From NCBI GenBank assembly GCA_947568835.1, contig OX387612.1, positions 10,294,001 through 10,358,000 on the forward strand: a stretch of DNA of 64,000 nucleotides, in the 5' to 3' direction. The translations under genes were made by a program, and so were the position numbers. Below are positions 39,301 through 54,300 of this stretch, in pieces. How positions within the stretch are numbered: the stretch's first letter is position 1; each line of letters begins with the position of its first letter. The notes under the pieces were generated by a model. That model searched no databases. It was not told the DNA's origin and saw only the letters and a program-made list of their open reading frames with translations. Origin of the DNA: Protonemura montana. Its lineage: Eukaryota > Arthropoda > Insecta > Plecoptera > Nemouridae.

Positions 39301-42300
39301 CCCTTTGATTGCACCTCTTAACTCAACGGCATTGCTTAAAATACTTTTGTGACATTTCTTTAGTGGGGATTTTTTTTTTTTTTTTGGAAAACAATAGGAA
39401 AATTAGAAAACAAATTAGGTAACTGATAGCTAGTGATTATGTGTTTGGGTGGGAGCGCTCTCGCTCAGAGCTGGTACAAGCCCGGTGCAGGGAATGACGT
39501 CATCGAGCAGGTTCCAAACCCACCCTGGTGCAGACCAGTTGAAAACGCCAATTATATTCTATATTTGTATTTGTATTTTATTTCCTGTTGTAGTACATTT
39601 TTTAATGTGTATCCATTGTCATCTGTAGCAGTCTAGCATAACATATATGTCTAACCTTATAATCTCCATTACAAAAATCCTCTAAATTATGAAATTCTTT
39701 TTGGAGGAGGAAGATCTTGAGGTTTTTCTTGAATGCATCCCTGCTTGCAATGCATCTCAGTTGTTGAGGCTATTCATGATTTCTGATCATGATTCAGACG
39801 GCTATTCTCATTAATCAAACAGACACGAGTCATCATGACTTCTGAATTTCTTCACGCAGGAAAACATCCACCCGGAGAACTACAAACAGACGCTCCCATA
39901 CCTGGCTGACCCGGAGTTCCAGCCGGAGAACATCAAGAGCAAGTCGCTAGCGGCTGCCGGTCTCTGTGCATGGGTCATCAACATCATCAAGTTCTACGAC
40001 GTCTACGTTGTAGTCGAGCCGAAACGCATGGCACTGAAAGCGGCCAACGCAGAGCTGACGGCTGCTCGAGATAAGCTTGCGTATCTCAAGCAACAGCTTG
40101 TGTCTCTCGAGGAACAGCTCAAAGTTCTCACCGACGAGTTCGAAGTTAGTGACATGCAGTTTTTTATTTTTGAGACTCACTTTTTCTAGATCTAGATTTA
40201 TTTATTTATTTATTTGTGTGTTTATTAAAATAGCTTTGGTATTACAATAATTAGGTGAGGCTAATAGAATAGCACAATAGTGTTAATAGAATTTTCAATA
40301 TTATTACATAGAATTTTGTGGTTAGTTTATAAATTTACATTGGTATTTCACATTTTTTGGAAATGTAGTCATTATATCATGAGACAGCGCATTCCACAGT
40401 CTAATTGATCAGGCCAAGAGGGCTTGATGGCCCATGTCGCTATTGTACCTAGGGAGGTACATTTAGTTTTAAAAATTAATTATTTACTAAAGGTAAATAA
40501 ATACGGTGAAATATGACTGAGCTCAACGTTACTTAACCTCTCTCCTCAGCTTGCGACTGCCGACAAGATGAAATGCCAAGCGGAAGCAGATGCGACCGCT
40601 CAGACCATCGATCTGGCCAACCGGCTCGTCAATGGGTTGGCGTCAGAAAACATTCGGTGGCGCGAGAGTGTCAAGAACTTCAAGCTTGCGGGCGCGACGC
40701 TGCCAGGAGACATACTGATGGTCACGGCTTTCATTTCCTATGTCGGCTGCTTCACAAGGAAGTATCGGGTGGATCTGCAGAAGGTCTACTGGCTGCCGTT
40801 CCTGGGCAGTCTGACTCCAGCTATTCCGCTTACCGGTAATGAGCTGGTCTTTTTGGGCCTAATTCACAAACATTTATACCCGAGGAGGTAACTCCCATAA
40901 GCTCTGAATTTTACTTACTCCTATGGTCACCACACAGAAATTATGAAAACAGTTTATCATAATAACATATATAGTATAACAGTTTATGCCATGGTCATGT
41001 CCCCCTTCCCCAAGAATGCAAAGGAATTTAGACGCCGGTTGAAAGAAAATGACAGACAGAATAGTCCAAATGACTAGTCCAGTAAATAACGTAGCTAACT
41101 CCAACCAGACACCACTAACCGGACACCATACAACCGGAAATCATAGAACATGTACCATGCCTAAGTATGACAATACATAAATATCATATATAATATAATA
41201 TTCTCTAACAATGGCAGAAGTTTTAAGCCAAAACCTGAAAATTCTGGAGAATTCTAGAAATTTCTCAGCAAGTGCACCACGCAATGCCCATTTTCTCCTC
41301 TGGTAAATTACACTTTCACTCTCCTTCCATCTTCACCGTACAAATATCCAGTCTCTTGGACCCTAATTGCATTACGTCATCAACTAGATACTGAAATATT
41401 TCAAATTTTTTTAAGAGTATTATTGTAAACTGAGGTATGGTTAGTGAAAACGATGACATTTGCTTTAAAATTGGGTTAGGAAGAGGAAGAAAGACCAAAC
41501 TTTGATTGCTTTTAGACTCATGTCTACTTGATGTAACCTTAGAACTAGTTTTAACAAAAACTCTTTCAACTGGGTTTTGAATGCTAAGTAAAGAAATTTA
41601 GTTGTTCTTTACTTAGCAATCAAAACCCAGTTCAAATAGTTTTTGTCAAAGACCACATTGTCTATGGTTATGTTTTGTGACAAATTGCATACATTTGTCA
41701 TCTCTTATTTCAAATGTTTGTGTGTCAACTTCATATTTTTACGTTTTCCTTGGGGGACATGTTGGGATTGACGGGATTTCACAAGGGCAGCTGTATATAA
41801 ACATATATTACTTAGAGTGCACTGACGAATTTACTGTTTGATTGCTAAGGTTTAACAATGCACTGTTTTGATAGCCGGCCAAATGATTAATAAAAGAACA
41901 GAGTTTTTTAATTAGAGGAATTTTATGATAGAGATTATTAAGTTAGGGCTTGCTTGGTTAGACTTATATGTTATGTTTGACTGCTATTAGTAATATTATC
42001 TGATGACAATGTATACTCATTAAAAAATGTACTGAACAGCTAATAAAATTAAAAATTACAAGTTTCTGAAGCTCGTTTCAAGAAGCTGTAGCTGAGAAGA
42101 TCTGTAGGTGACTAGACAAACCCAAATTCAAATGTCACAATACAATTGATCAACAAACGCATTTTACAATCTGTGTTCTCGGCAGAAAACCTGGACCCGC
42201 TGTCGCTACTGACAGACGACGCACAGATTGCGGCGTGGAACAACGAAGGTCTGCCCAGCGATCGGATGAGCACAGAGAACGCAACCATCATGACAAACTC

Positions 42301-45300
42301 TGCGCGCTGGCCGCTCATGATCGACCCGCAATTGCAGGGCATCAAGTGGATCAAAGTACGCTACGGAGAGGACCTAAAGGTATGGGGAATACACTTCGCT
42401 TTGGTCTCTTGACTACAGAAGTTAAGCAACACAGCGCTGGGTCAGGTATTGGACGAGTGACCATCATACACATGACCAGTTCTGTTCAGGAGAGAGGTTG
42501 GAGGCATGAAAATTAGCACAGCAACTTCACTCGCCTTGCTTATCAACCTTTCGACAGCATGGATTTGTGGAGGAATCCCGTTGTTCGTGTTGTACCGTCC
42601 TTTAGAAGGGACTTTAAGCCGGAGGTCCCCTTGGTGCTCTTCAGTAAGAGTAAGCTACGTGCCGGCACCGGGTTTCCGCTCCTTTATTTTATACCAGACG
42701 TGGTTCATATTCATTCACTGATGCGGCTAGACCAGCTTGCCGTTAGGTCTGTCAAACATATGTTATTAAAAACAGCAAATGTTTCTTCCTCCAGGTAATT
42801 CGTCTGACGCACCGCTCCTACTTAGACACCATAGAGGTGGCGCTGGCTGAAGGCTTCACAGTATTGCTCGAGTTTATCGGTGAAAACGTAGATGCCGTGC
42901 TGGACCCGCTGCTGGGTCGTAACTTGGTGAAGAAGGGTCGTGCGATCAAGATCGGCGACAAGGAGATGGACTTCAACCCGAAGTTCCGACTCATCTTGCA
43001 GACGAAGCTGGCAAACCCCCACTACAAGCCGGAGATGCAGGCCCAGTGCACGTTGATTAACTTCACGGTCAGTTAACAAGGATCCCTTTGTTTCGTTATC
43101 TTTTGTAACTTCTGAAAATTTGTTGGAGAACTCCATCAAATTGGTTCATTTATGGTCTTTTTTGCCTTCAATCTATTATGGGACAATAAAGTAGAACCAT
43201 CTTAGCCAATGCCAACGTAATATAATATCAATGCTGCTTTGGTGTTCGCCAATAAATATATCAAACCATGTCTACCTGGTTAGGTCTTTTTTACAAATAA
43301 TTTATCGTTAGACATTTGGTTTTGGTGAGGTGTGTCTAAGTTTGGTAAATGTAAACTAGTAGGCTACATGCCGAAGATATTGTTCTTTGCTACGCTAATG
43401 TTATTGTAATGAAATAGTAATGGGATTTTCAAATGAAATATAAGTACCTGCTTGTCTAGATTCTTGAAGTTGAGTATTTAACTAGAATTACCTTTCTGAG
43501 GCTCGGTTTTTCGGTAGTCCGGTAATAACCTTACAGTTTATTATTTTGATATTTGCCAATTTTGGTTTTGTCACCCCAGCTCTGTTGAATGTAGACAGGC
43601 TTAACCTCGTATCTTTGACTCATACCGAAAAACCGATCGCTTTCCGTAACCGAGGCTCTCTTCACTTCTCAGGTAACTCGAGACGGCCTTGAAGAACAAC
43701 TCCTCGCCGAAGTAGTGAAAGCAGAACGTCCCGATCTTGAAGCTCTCAAATCGGAACTCACCAAACAGAACAACGACTTCAAGATAACGCTGAAGATGCT
43801 CGAAGACGACCTTCTCTTCAGACTGTCGGCCGCCGGCGACGATATCCTCGAAGATCCCACCCTCGTCATCAACTTGGAGATCACCAAGAAGACGGCCGCA
43901 GAGATTGAGGTCCAAGTCGCAGAGGCGAAGGTTACGTCCGTTCAAATCGACGAGGCGTTTGAGGAGTACAGGCCTGCGGCGACGAGGGCGTCGCTTTTGT
44001 ATTTCATCCTCAACGACTTAAACAAGATCAACCGCATCTATCAGTTCTCGTTGAAGGCATTCAGTGTTGTCTTCCAGTCGGCGATCGCGCATTCTATTCC
44101 CGCCGATACGCTGAAGAAACGAGTCATGAATCTTGTAGACAATATCAGTTTTGAAGGTTAGTCGTGACTTGTTTTATTGTTTCTTGGCAATTTAAGTACA
44201 TTATATTTTATCTTAATATTATTATTATATTTTCTCATGTAGTTACCCTTAAAAATTTTGTTTTATTCTCTTAAAATTCTTCCAGGGGCATGCAGTGAGA
44301 GTACGCTAAGGTTGCCAAGGTTTTTCCAAAACATATTCAGAGAATACAATTCAACTACCAGTGGTTAAGTTAGTAATTTAAACTGATATTTTAAACATGG
44401 GAGTGTACCCACTTCCTTACCCACTCGACGCCCATGAATTCTGCACATCTTTTAATTATATCTTCACATGCACGAAACTTTTTTTTTGTATTTTGGGAGA
44501 TAGCAATGCTTTGGAATTATAAAAAATATACCAATTTATCATCGTATTGTTTTACACAAGATGCTCAGAAACAAACTTAGGAAAGCCAAAAGACAGGTAA
44601 ATAAATGTGCAACAAGGAAAGAAACGGATACCAACCCCATTTGAATCATAACAACATTTCTGCTGCTGCCTCGTCTCTCTCACCGCTGAAACGTTATAAG
44701 CTTGTAACGTTGTCAGCTACCTCAGTAACTTGTGCTCCTTTCCATTTCCTCTGTAAAAATTTGTAATATTTTAAGAATAAGAACAATCAATAAAGTGGCT
44801 GGCTCAGCCATTTTATTAGCCACTTTGTCAGCCAATTTCAAAGTGGGTTCTAATCCTGAATATCCTACATGTTTATATTTTATATCTAGTAACAAACAGT
44901 GATTAACTCATGTACTTTCTATGCTTGCAGTCTTCATGTACACCTCTCGTGGCTTGTTTGAGTGCGACAAGCTCATCTTCATGGCTCAGATGGCGATTCA
45001 GATCTTGCTCACCAGCGGTGAAATCGATCCCGTCGAGCTGGACTTCCTGCTGCGTTTCCCGTTCACTCCTTTCCTAACTTCGCCGGTCGATTTCCTTACC
45101 AGCATGGGATGGGGAGGAATCAAGGTAAACACAGAGTTTCTTTGCTGCGTCTTTAATTTCTTGGCCGTTGTTGGTTTCAGTATTTTCAGGACGACACTGC
45201 AGTGAAAATTGCCTTAAAATGATCGGTTTGGTGAAAATAACACGGAATGAACCATTTAGTTATGTAGTTCGATGAATAAAGAACATTTTTGATAGGTTAA

Positions 45301-48300
45301 ATACTTGGCAAAAGCTTGAAGGTTTTAGTAATTTAGGTAAAATACTGAAATACTGAAATCAAAAAACTATCAAAAATTAGAGAAAAATATTAGAAAAAAA
45401 TAATAAATTGTAATTCTTAATCCAATTGACTGGAGAAAGAAACATATCTAAAAGCTTGTGTATGGCTGATTAATAACAAAACATTCAAGAAAGCAAAACA
45501 GTTCGTATTTTGAAAATATGTGTTACAGGCGTTGGCGGCGATGGATGAATTCCGCAACCTGGACAAGGACATCGAGGGTTCGGCAAAACGGTGGCGCAAG
45601 TTCGTGGAGAGCGAGACTCCAGAGAGAGAGAAGTTCCCGCAAGAGTGGAAGAACAAGTCTGCGTTGCAGCGGCTGTGTATGATGCGTGCACTGAGACCCG
45701 ATCGGATGACGTATGCGGTACGAACGTTCATCGAGGAGAAGATGGGCACCAAGTACACGGAAGCTCGGTGAGGAATCAGGAATGTTTGTAGGTTAATTTC
45801 AATTATTGGTCGAAGAAGGAGATGCAAATGACCAATGTGGGAGCGGTTGATTTTGAAAGATGAATAGAGGTATTATACCATACACTAGTCTATTTTATTT
45901 ATTTATTTATTAATAGCTTTGGTATTACAATAATGACCTAAGACTAATAGAATTACAATATAATTAGTAATTACATAGAATTTTGCAGTTAGTTTATAAA
46001 TTTACAGCAGTATTTCACATTTTTTATATTAGTATTATTTTTTTTTGTACAATACATTGTACAAATTACATGTTTACATAAATTTAACAGAGTAACTTCT
46101 TAGTTATATTATCAAATTTCTTGCAATTGGAAAATAAGTCTACTTTGGTGCTGAGTTATGATTCCAAACACAGGCAGTGTTTACTCAGAGAATTGTGTAT
46201 TCTTAAAAAGACTGAACTATTGTTGTAAAAGCCCCAAAGGACCAAATTATAAAGGCCTCTCCTTTTGTTCGTATCAGAACGGTTGAGTTTGCCAAGTCTT
46301 ACGAGGAAGCCAGCTCTTCGACGCCCGTATTCTTCATCCTGTCGGCTGGTGTCGACCCGTTGAAGGACGTTGAGAAGCTCGGCAAGAGACTCGGGTACAC
46401 GTTTGACAAGAAGAACTTCCACAACGTGTCCCTCGGGCAGGGACAGGAGGTTGTCGCTGAGAACGCCATGGACATAGCATCTCAGGTAGGCACAAGTATT
46501 TGAAGTGGTTTAAGCCTGTTGTATCTAAAGCTGACTCAGGTTAGGTTAGGTTTACTTAGGTTTCCAGTACCAGTAGTTTACCAGTACCAGTACCAAGGTT
46601 TACTGGTTACGACTAATTGGCCAAACCACTTGTCCGATAGCGACGAAACAAAAACTAGACGACTCATCACACAATTGCCAACAGATTGACGCTTTTCAAA
46701 ATCAAAAATATTATTTCGTCTTACAGTTACACGCGTTGTAAAAGAGTCTTTTAAGGGAATTTTTCTGGTGTTTAAAAAAAATCAGAGTTTTGGTAGCAGC
46801 TGTGGATCCCAAATTTCTTCAATCTGTTAACACTATCAAACTACAGATAAAAAAATACACATAGCAACCATTTTCAAAATCCTTCCTTATTAGTTATATC
46901 CTGTTTTTAAATATTTTTTTTTTAAATGAATTTTCCATATAATGTGCACTAAAAGATAATTTTTTAGTCGATGAAACAGTGTAAACCAAACCCAATTAAA
47001 GGATAAAAAAATGTGATTTTGTTCCCTGGATCTCCAGAAAAAGAAGGAGGCACTACAACTCCCTAAAGAGACGTTTTATGTGCTTTAAAGTGTCTTTACA
47101 GAGTTACATTATCCAAATAAGGACTTTCAGACAAATCCCTGCTATCATTTCCTGGCCGTTCCATTGAAGTTACCACTATGAGCTTGGATTACATTTTATA
47201 AATGCAAATTTCAAGCTAGGCAAACCAAAACACTTTTTTTTTAAAGTTCCCTTAAATTTCCCAAAATCAGCTCGAAAATATCTGAGCTTTTTATAGCATG
47301 ACAATTTTTCATTGACTTTACAAACAATATTTCAAATATGGTTTTACATCAGCCTTCTTTTTATGAATACATATATCCATTACTTCAACGATGTCATGAA
47401 AAGAGTTTTGTAATGTTTGCAGAGTGGGCACTGGGTAATCCTTCAAAACATTCATCTGGTGGCTCGATGGCTCCCGACACTCGAGAAGAAGCTCGAAATG
47501 TACAATGTCGGTTCCCACGACAACTACCGGCTGTTTGTCAGCGCCGAGCCGGCGCCCAGTCCCGAGTACCACATCATGCCTCAGGTTCGCCTTTTTACAA
47601 ATCACCACTTCATGGTTTTGTATTCGCTGGTTCAAGCTAGATAAGCACGCTGGGGAACAAGTTACTGACACTCATTCAATTCTTGTTGAATGTTGAATTT
47701 AGAAATTTCAAATGGTCCTTAATAAAAATCATAGTGCAACAATTGTAGCAACAGATAATTTATTAACAAACATGAATGGATCTGGCTTTAGATGAAATCT
47801 TATTTAAATTGCAAACGCTTGCAATGCGCGAGGTATTTTATTATTATGAACACTATAACCGTCTCAAAAATTGATAGTTCGAGTCCCCGTTTGGACATCA
47901 ATTTTTGAGACAGTTATGGTGTTCATTATAATAAAAAAGGATCTGGCTTTGATTTGATTGGTTTCTAGTCTGGCAAGGACCTGCCAAAGTCGTTGCCCCA
48001 AATGAAACAGACTAAAATTGTCAGAGAAAAAAGATGAAACTTACTAAAGTTAAAACACTGGCTGTGATGAACGCATAGAACATCGTTTTGGCTATGTTGC
48101 TTTGTTCTTGCAGTTCGTATTACACTTTTTGAGCTGGGAAAAGCCAAAAACGATTCAAAACAGTCTCTGCATCTATAGCAAGCAGATTTTTCAATCTCAG
48201 TAAGTTGCGTTGCTTCTTTCCTCTTCCCTAATACATGAGTGTAATTATGTCATGATTATCTAACCACCAGGGCGTCTTGGAGTCTTCAATCAAGATCACC

Positions 48301-51300
48301 AACGAGCCTCCGACCGGCATGTTTGCCAACCTACACAAGTCGCTTGACTGTTTCAATCAAGAGACCCTCGAGATGTCGACGAAGGAGGCGGAATTCAAGG
48401 CCATCCTCTTCTCGCTGTGCTACTTCCACGCGGTGGTGGCGGAAAGAAGGAAGTTTGGGCCGCAGGGATGGAATCGTAGCTACCCATTCAACCAGGGTGA
48501 GTCAAGCTAAGATAGTAATTCATTGGTCGTAGTTCATCTACATCTCTGGAAGCAGATTTTGAGATTGAGATTTAATTATCTGCTGAGGTAACCTCTTTTA
48601 AAGGTGGGAATTAGATGTGTCAGCCCACTGTATAAAAAGCATGCTAGATGCTTGTCATGGAAAATGTCTGGTCTCAGTTTTACCTATTTTTTTTATTTAT
48701 TTTTTTATTTTAGACTATAAAATTTTCAAAAAAATAAAAAAGGTAAGGAGTGCATTTCATAAGTCTAATACTTATGTTTAAGATAGGAAATATTAAAAAT
48801 CTTTTCCAAATTCATTTAGGGTAAAAATGACAAGGGTTACCTAATATAAGAAAAGTTGAAAATATTGTTTTTTCTGGAATGACACAATCGGCAAGTCTCT
48901 GGAAAGATTTTTTTTTTAGTCCCTTTCAATGTTAATAGGTTATATGAGTGAAACAATAATAAATCTGTGGATCAGGCGACCTGACGATCAGCGTGCACGT
49001 CCTGTACAACTACCTGGAGGCGTGTACGAAGGTGCCTTGGGAAGATCTGCGCTACCTGTTTGGCGAGATCATGTACGGTGGCCACATCACGGACGACTGG
49101 GACCGCAGGCTCTGTCGTACCTACCTGCAGGAGTACATGCAGCCTGACCTCGTCGATGGTAAGCTAGAGAGGCTTAGACCATACTTTAATAGCTCTCATC
49201 TTTCAGTACTAACCATAAACCATTCGCTCATAACCTAGGGGTGAGACTCACGTTCTGGTTTTTCAGTCAATTTTTGAAAGCCACAAATTTGCTAATACAA
49301 GTCAAAATAATTCAAGTATTTTATGGCGCATTTATTTCTGCTGAACAAACGAGCCAGCTATGTGGTAAAGGAAGATTAATACAGATGGCGCTTGGAGTCG
49401 TCCTTTTTAACGAACCTCTAAAATTAAATAATAACGACTCAAATATCGTTACGTGATTATCTATCGTTGAGGTTAGAATTGATGGAGATTATTTAAGCAT
49501 GGAAAGTCTTAAAAGCGAGTAACCTACGAGAAATATCGATATGAAATTTCATACGACAGTGACTCAACTTAATGGTGTGTTCCGGTACTCTAGATTTTTG
49601 TCGGTAAAGTAGTCATTTGGCGTCCATCTTTCACGCAGATTAAAGTATTGACGTTCTCTCTGTACCTATAAATGGCGCACTCAACGATATAACAGATTTA
49701 AACTTCTAGTATGAGCAGCACTTGACTAAAAAAATATAAACATTTGCATATCGTTTTCATAAGGCCTAAATCTTAAGCTTGCTGTGCATTATGTGGCAAC
49801 TACTGAGGTGGTTTTATCAAATCCTAGTTGAAGTGTCGATTGAAATAATTGCCACGGCAACTTCCAATCACGCGCAGCGAAATTAAGATTTTTCTACCAG
49901 CTAGAAGCTCAACTCGAGGTTGAAGAATTTGGTGAACCCTGACCTGACCCTTATCGTTTCCATGACTACAGGTGACTTGATGCTGGCCCCTGGCTTCATG
50001 TCACCGCCGAACACGGACTACGCCGGCTATCACAGCTACATCGACAACTACCTGCCGGCGGAGACACCGTACTTGTACGGCCTCCACCCCAATGCCGAGA
50101 TCGGCTTCCTGACAACACTGTCGGAGAGCTTGTTCCGCACCGTGTTTGAGATGCAGCCGAGAGACACAGGAGCCGTTGGTGCTGCAGCAATGTCGAGAGA
50201 GGACAAGGTGGGATACGCTACGATTGGTTTCTTTGGATAGGTATATTTTATGCAAAAGTAGAAAGAAAAAAGCTCTTACCTAAGTTGAAAAGTCTGTTTG
50301 TGCTATATGCAAAGAGCTGTACGTCAATTTTGCTATGTTGACTTGCTCACTTAGGTCCAATTTTCTCAACTGCTAGATAAAGTGGGAATTAAGGCAGTTG
50401 CCATGGCAATTTTCAATCATATGCTGTGAAATTCAAATGAATTTGTGAGTTGGAAGCTAATTTCACGTTTGAAAAATGTAGCAAAATTTTACAAGAAGTT
50501 ATGTTCAAAATTTCTGGCATTAACGGTCTAGATTACACTCATTGTTGAACATCAGATGTTTGTTGAATGATTCTTGAATAAATTACTTTATATTATGTAT
50601 AAAATTTAAAGAAGTCTGATCTGATGTCTGTTCTGGATCAAACTAGATATGTTTGTGGGTCTTGCTACAATTGCATTTCATAACTGTAACCAGGTTTAAT
50701 ATGATCAAAAAACCTAACAAAAATAATAGTCTATACTTTCCAAGCTGTTGCAGAAAACTTGTTTTTTTCAATATTGAAGTTATAATTCTAATTCCATTCC
50801 GAGTCAAAGCAAAACTTATTTCTGAGGTTAGGCCACTCAAGTTTTCAACTACCTAGCTATGAGATATGCGAACTTAACCAATGGTTGCATGGTTGTTTTC
50901 AGAGCCGTGGTATGAGGTATAGATGTGATTTACGGTATTGCTCTGTGTTGAAGAGGTTGAATACGGTTGAGGAGGTCATCTTCTGAAGAAGACGAGCCGT
51001 GCCTTGTCGAAACGTTGAGACTTAAGATTTTTTTTTAGGGCCGCAAATCTCTTCAACACAGAGCAATATTTTTTTTTTTTTTGTATTGTATTGTCACTTT
51101 ATTTGTCCATAATCACAGGGCTTACATTCAAATAGTAAAAGGATGTGGACTCGGCAAGATTAAAAATACATTATGATTACACATTACAAATAATTTGCCA
51201 GAAAACAAAGACAATGCGTAATACTAAAATACTAAGATAGCCATGTCAAATATTAAAGTTACAGCAGTCACATCTTCGTCCAATCATTCACGTCTAATTT

Positions 51301-54300
51301 ATAAAATTTGTCAATATTGTAAAAACCTTTGTATAATAACAATTTTTTAATAGTGCGTCTAAACTTTGAAAAATCAGAAATTGTAGCGACATTGTCAGGA
51401 AGGTTGTTAAAAAGTTGAATACCAAGATAAAATACACTGTCTTTAAAACAATTTAATCTATGTTTGGGAATACAAAGTTTTGAACAATTCCTGGTTACAT
51501 ATGAGTGTTCGTCTGAATGTTTCATAAAACGATGTTTTTCTTTTAAAATACAGGACAGTGATTCTAAGATTAAAACGCTAGGTAAGGTCATAATGCTTTC
51601 TCGGATTGTAAATCACATCTCAACAACTGAACCGATTTTGTTTTGCCCGTGACTTCAGGTGAAGCAGATTCTGGACGACATAATGGACAAGCTGCCCGAC
51701 CCGTTCCCGATCGCGGACATCATGGCCAAGGTGGAGGAACGTACGCCGTACATCATCGTGGCGTTCCAGGAATGCGAGCGGATGAACATGCTTACTATCG
51801 AGATGCGCCGCTCCTTGAAGGAGCTGGATCTCGGTCTCAAGGTCGGTTCTAGTTTAGTTGGAACTTTCACTGCATTACAAGGAGGTTTCACCAGTGGTGT
51901 AGTCGAGGGTATACGCGGGTATACGCCGTATACCCAAAACACTTTTTAACACCGAGCGTATACCCAAAAAAAATTCACAGGGTACATGCCCAATAAATAC
52001 CTACTCTTTGCAAAACTTTAAAATGCATTTTACAACGACAATTCTTAATCTCCCTACAACCTGCACTATAAAAACTCGAAAAGCAAAGTTCATTCCGAAA
52101 AGTGGGTAGTCCGTGTATAGTAGGGGTTCGTATGATCTGGATGGGTATGCAATGGTTTGTCCAAGCAGTCAACGTACTCATTCAACCCACCCGAGGAAAG
52201 CGCGGTTGCAGCTACCCCAACACCAAGTAGTAGTTTTAGTGTTGATAGGAATGAACTATCTATGAACGATAACTAGTGAATAGACTAAAGGTAAAGAATA
52301 AGAAACACCTCCCCCCCCCCACCCAGTACCTAACCTAGTGATGACCACAGCATTTGGAACTCACAGCCTGATAACCCAGCGTGTACCCAAAAAAAAATAT
52401 AGGACTACACCACTGGGTTTCAATTTCAAAGCTGATTCAACTGGCTTTAAGAAAAACTATTTGAACTGGGTCAATCAAAACTAGTGCTAAGGATAAATCA
52501 AGTAGACATGAGTCTAAAAACCATCATAAAGATTCAACTGGCTATTTCCATTAATTTAAAAACTTCTCTACATTTTCCTGCAACACCATTGAGGCAAAAT
52601 AATCAAAGTTAATTTATAAACCTGAGTGGTTAGAAAAAAATATATTATCCTTAAGAAAAAAAGTAAAATTTTTTTTTCACCCCTAACACCTAATTTATTT
52701 GATTTTGTGAAAAAAAATGAATATTCGTTCTGAGAATGAAGTTTGTTGATCATCCACAGGCACCACAGAAAAAGTATGTTTAAATCTGAAGTTTCATTCT
52801 GGAAGCGCAGCACGTTGAACAAAATAATTTTTCAGGTTTTGAGTAAATTTCGATGCTTTTTTTGCGTCAATGGAGGTGCCATGCGCTCCGACTTAAATTT
52901 TAAATACCTTCAAGAAACTTCAATCCCTGCTGAACACACTTTCATACACTGGTCGTGACTTTCTTTCCAATAATAATAATAATAATGGTTTTATTAGCAA
53001 CCTAGGACTACACACAATAAATTGCACTGTCCGGTGGTTACTTTACAGTTGTAAATTTAAAGTTGTAAAATTTTACAATTTTACTATCTTTGCAAGTTCA
53101 TTGAATGACAGGCTGTTCCATGGCCTAGTTCCTCTGCCAAGCAGTGAGTGGCGTCCTATATTTGTTCGATGAAACTTTATAAATAGTTTTATTCCATTGT
53201 CAACTCGAACTCCTGCCTTGTTTTGGTTAGTTTTGACGTATTTGGCCAGATCCTGCCAGGCATTGAGTCCACATACAGACTTGTAGATGAAGCAAAGACT
53301 GACTGGAAAAAAAAAACAAAAAATAATTTATAAGTTCTGTTGTTTTTACAGGGTGAACTCACCATTACAACCGACATGGAGTTGTTGGAAGCTTCTCTGT
53401 TCATGGACAACGTGCCGGCAAACTGGACCAAGCGGGCGTACCCTAGCATGCTCACGCTGGGTCCTTGGTTCGCAGACCTCTCGCTTCGAATCAAGGAGCT
53501 CGAGGCGTGGACCAGCGACTTCTCGGTAAAACAAAAGTTGTTTGCTTTACTCGGCTTGCTGCCAGCTGATAAAAACCATAACGATGAGAGAATTTGTCTG
53601 TCATCGTTTTTGTGTTCTTTTGAGACTCTTGCCCATTACTTTTTCTAGCCTTAGCACTAAATCGAAGGGATTTTATTGATTTGTCCGTCACTTCAAGATA
53701 AGATTGATAAATCATGTATAGGTCTGTCTGGTTAAACTTTGGAATTATGTGATTTCTTTCCATGCTTCTTTTTAGATGTTAAAATATCAAAGACGACTTT
53801 TGAAAAGACGACTTATGACTTAAGACAACTTATGTGAAAAACATTTCCAATTTCCAGCTGCCGTCGTCCGTTTGGCTGGCCGGCTTCTTCAACCCTCAGT
53901 CGTTCCTGACGGCCATCATGCAGTCGACGGCTCGGAAGAACGAGTGGCCGCTCGACAAAATGTGCCTCCATTGTGAGGTGACCAAGAAGCAACGCGAGGA
54001 TTTCACGTGAGTTTAAACCTCAGCAGCTTTGTCTCTCTTTGTTTTCTTTCCTTTTTTTCTTATAGGTATCACAGATGAAGGGATCTGCCACTCTTTTCTT
54101 GGACCAATAAGCTAAAGTGTTTAACTTTAGCAAACTTTATACAATGTCTGTATAAAAGGTATCTGACAGGTTACAATTAATCTCAGGTGCAATGGGTGTT
54201 GCTGGGTGCTTGTTTTAGACTTAGCTACTGCTCACTCATCCGGCCGAGATATTTGTATTGGATAAACCCTAGGTTAGGTGATTATTTGTGTGGCAGTCGC

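Noticed and set aside
51268..51591. Minus-strand 107-codon host gene
   Set aside because: The sequence has the C-terminal layout of non-LTR retrotransposon ORF2 and a repeat tail.
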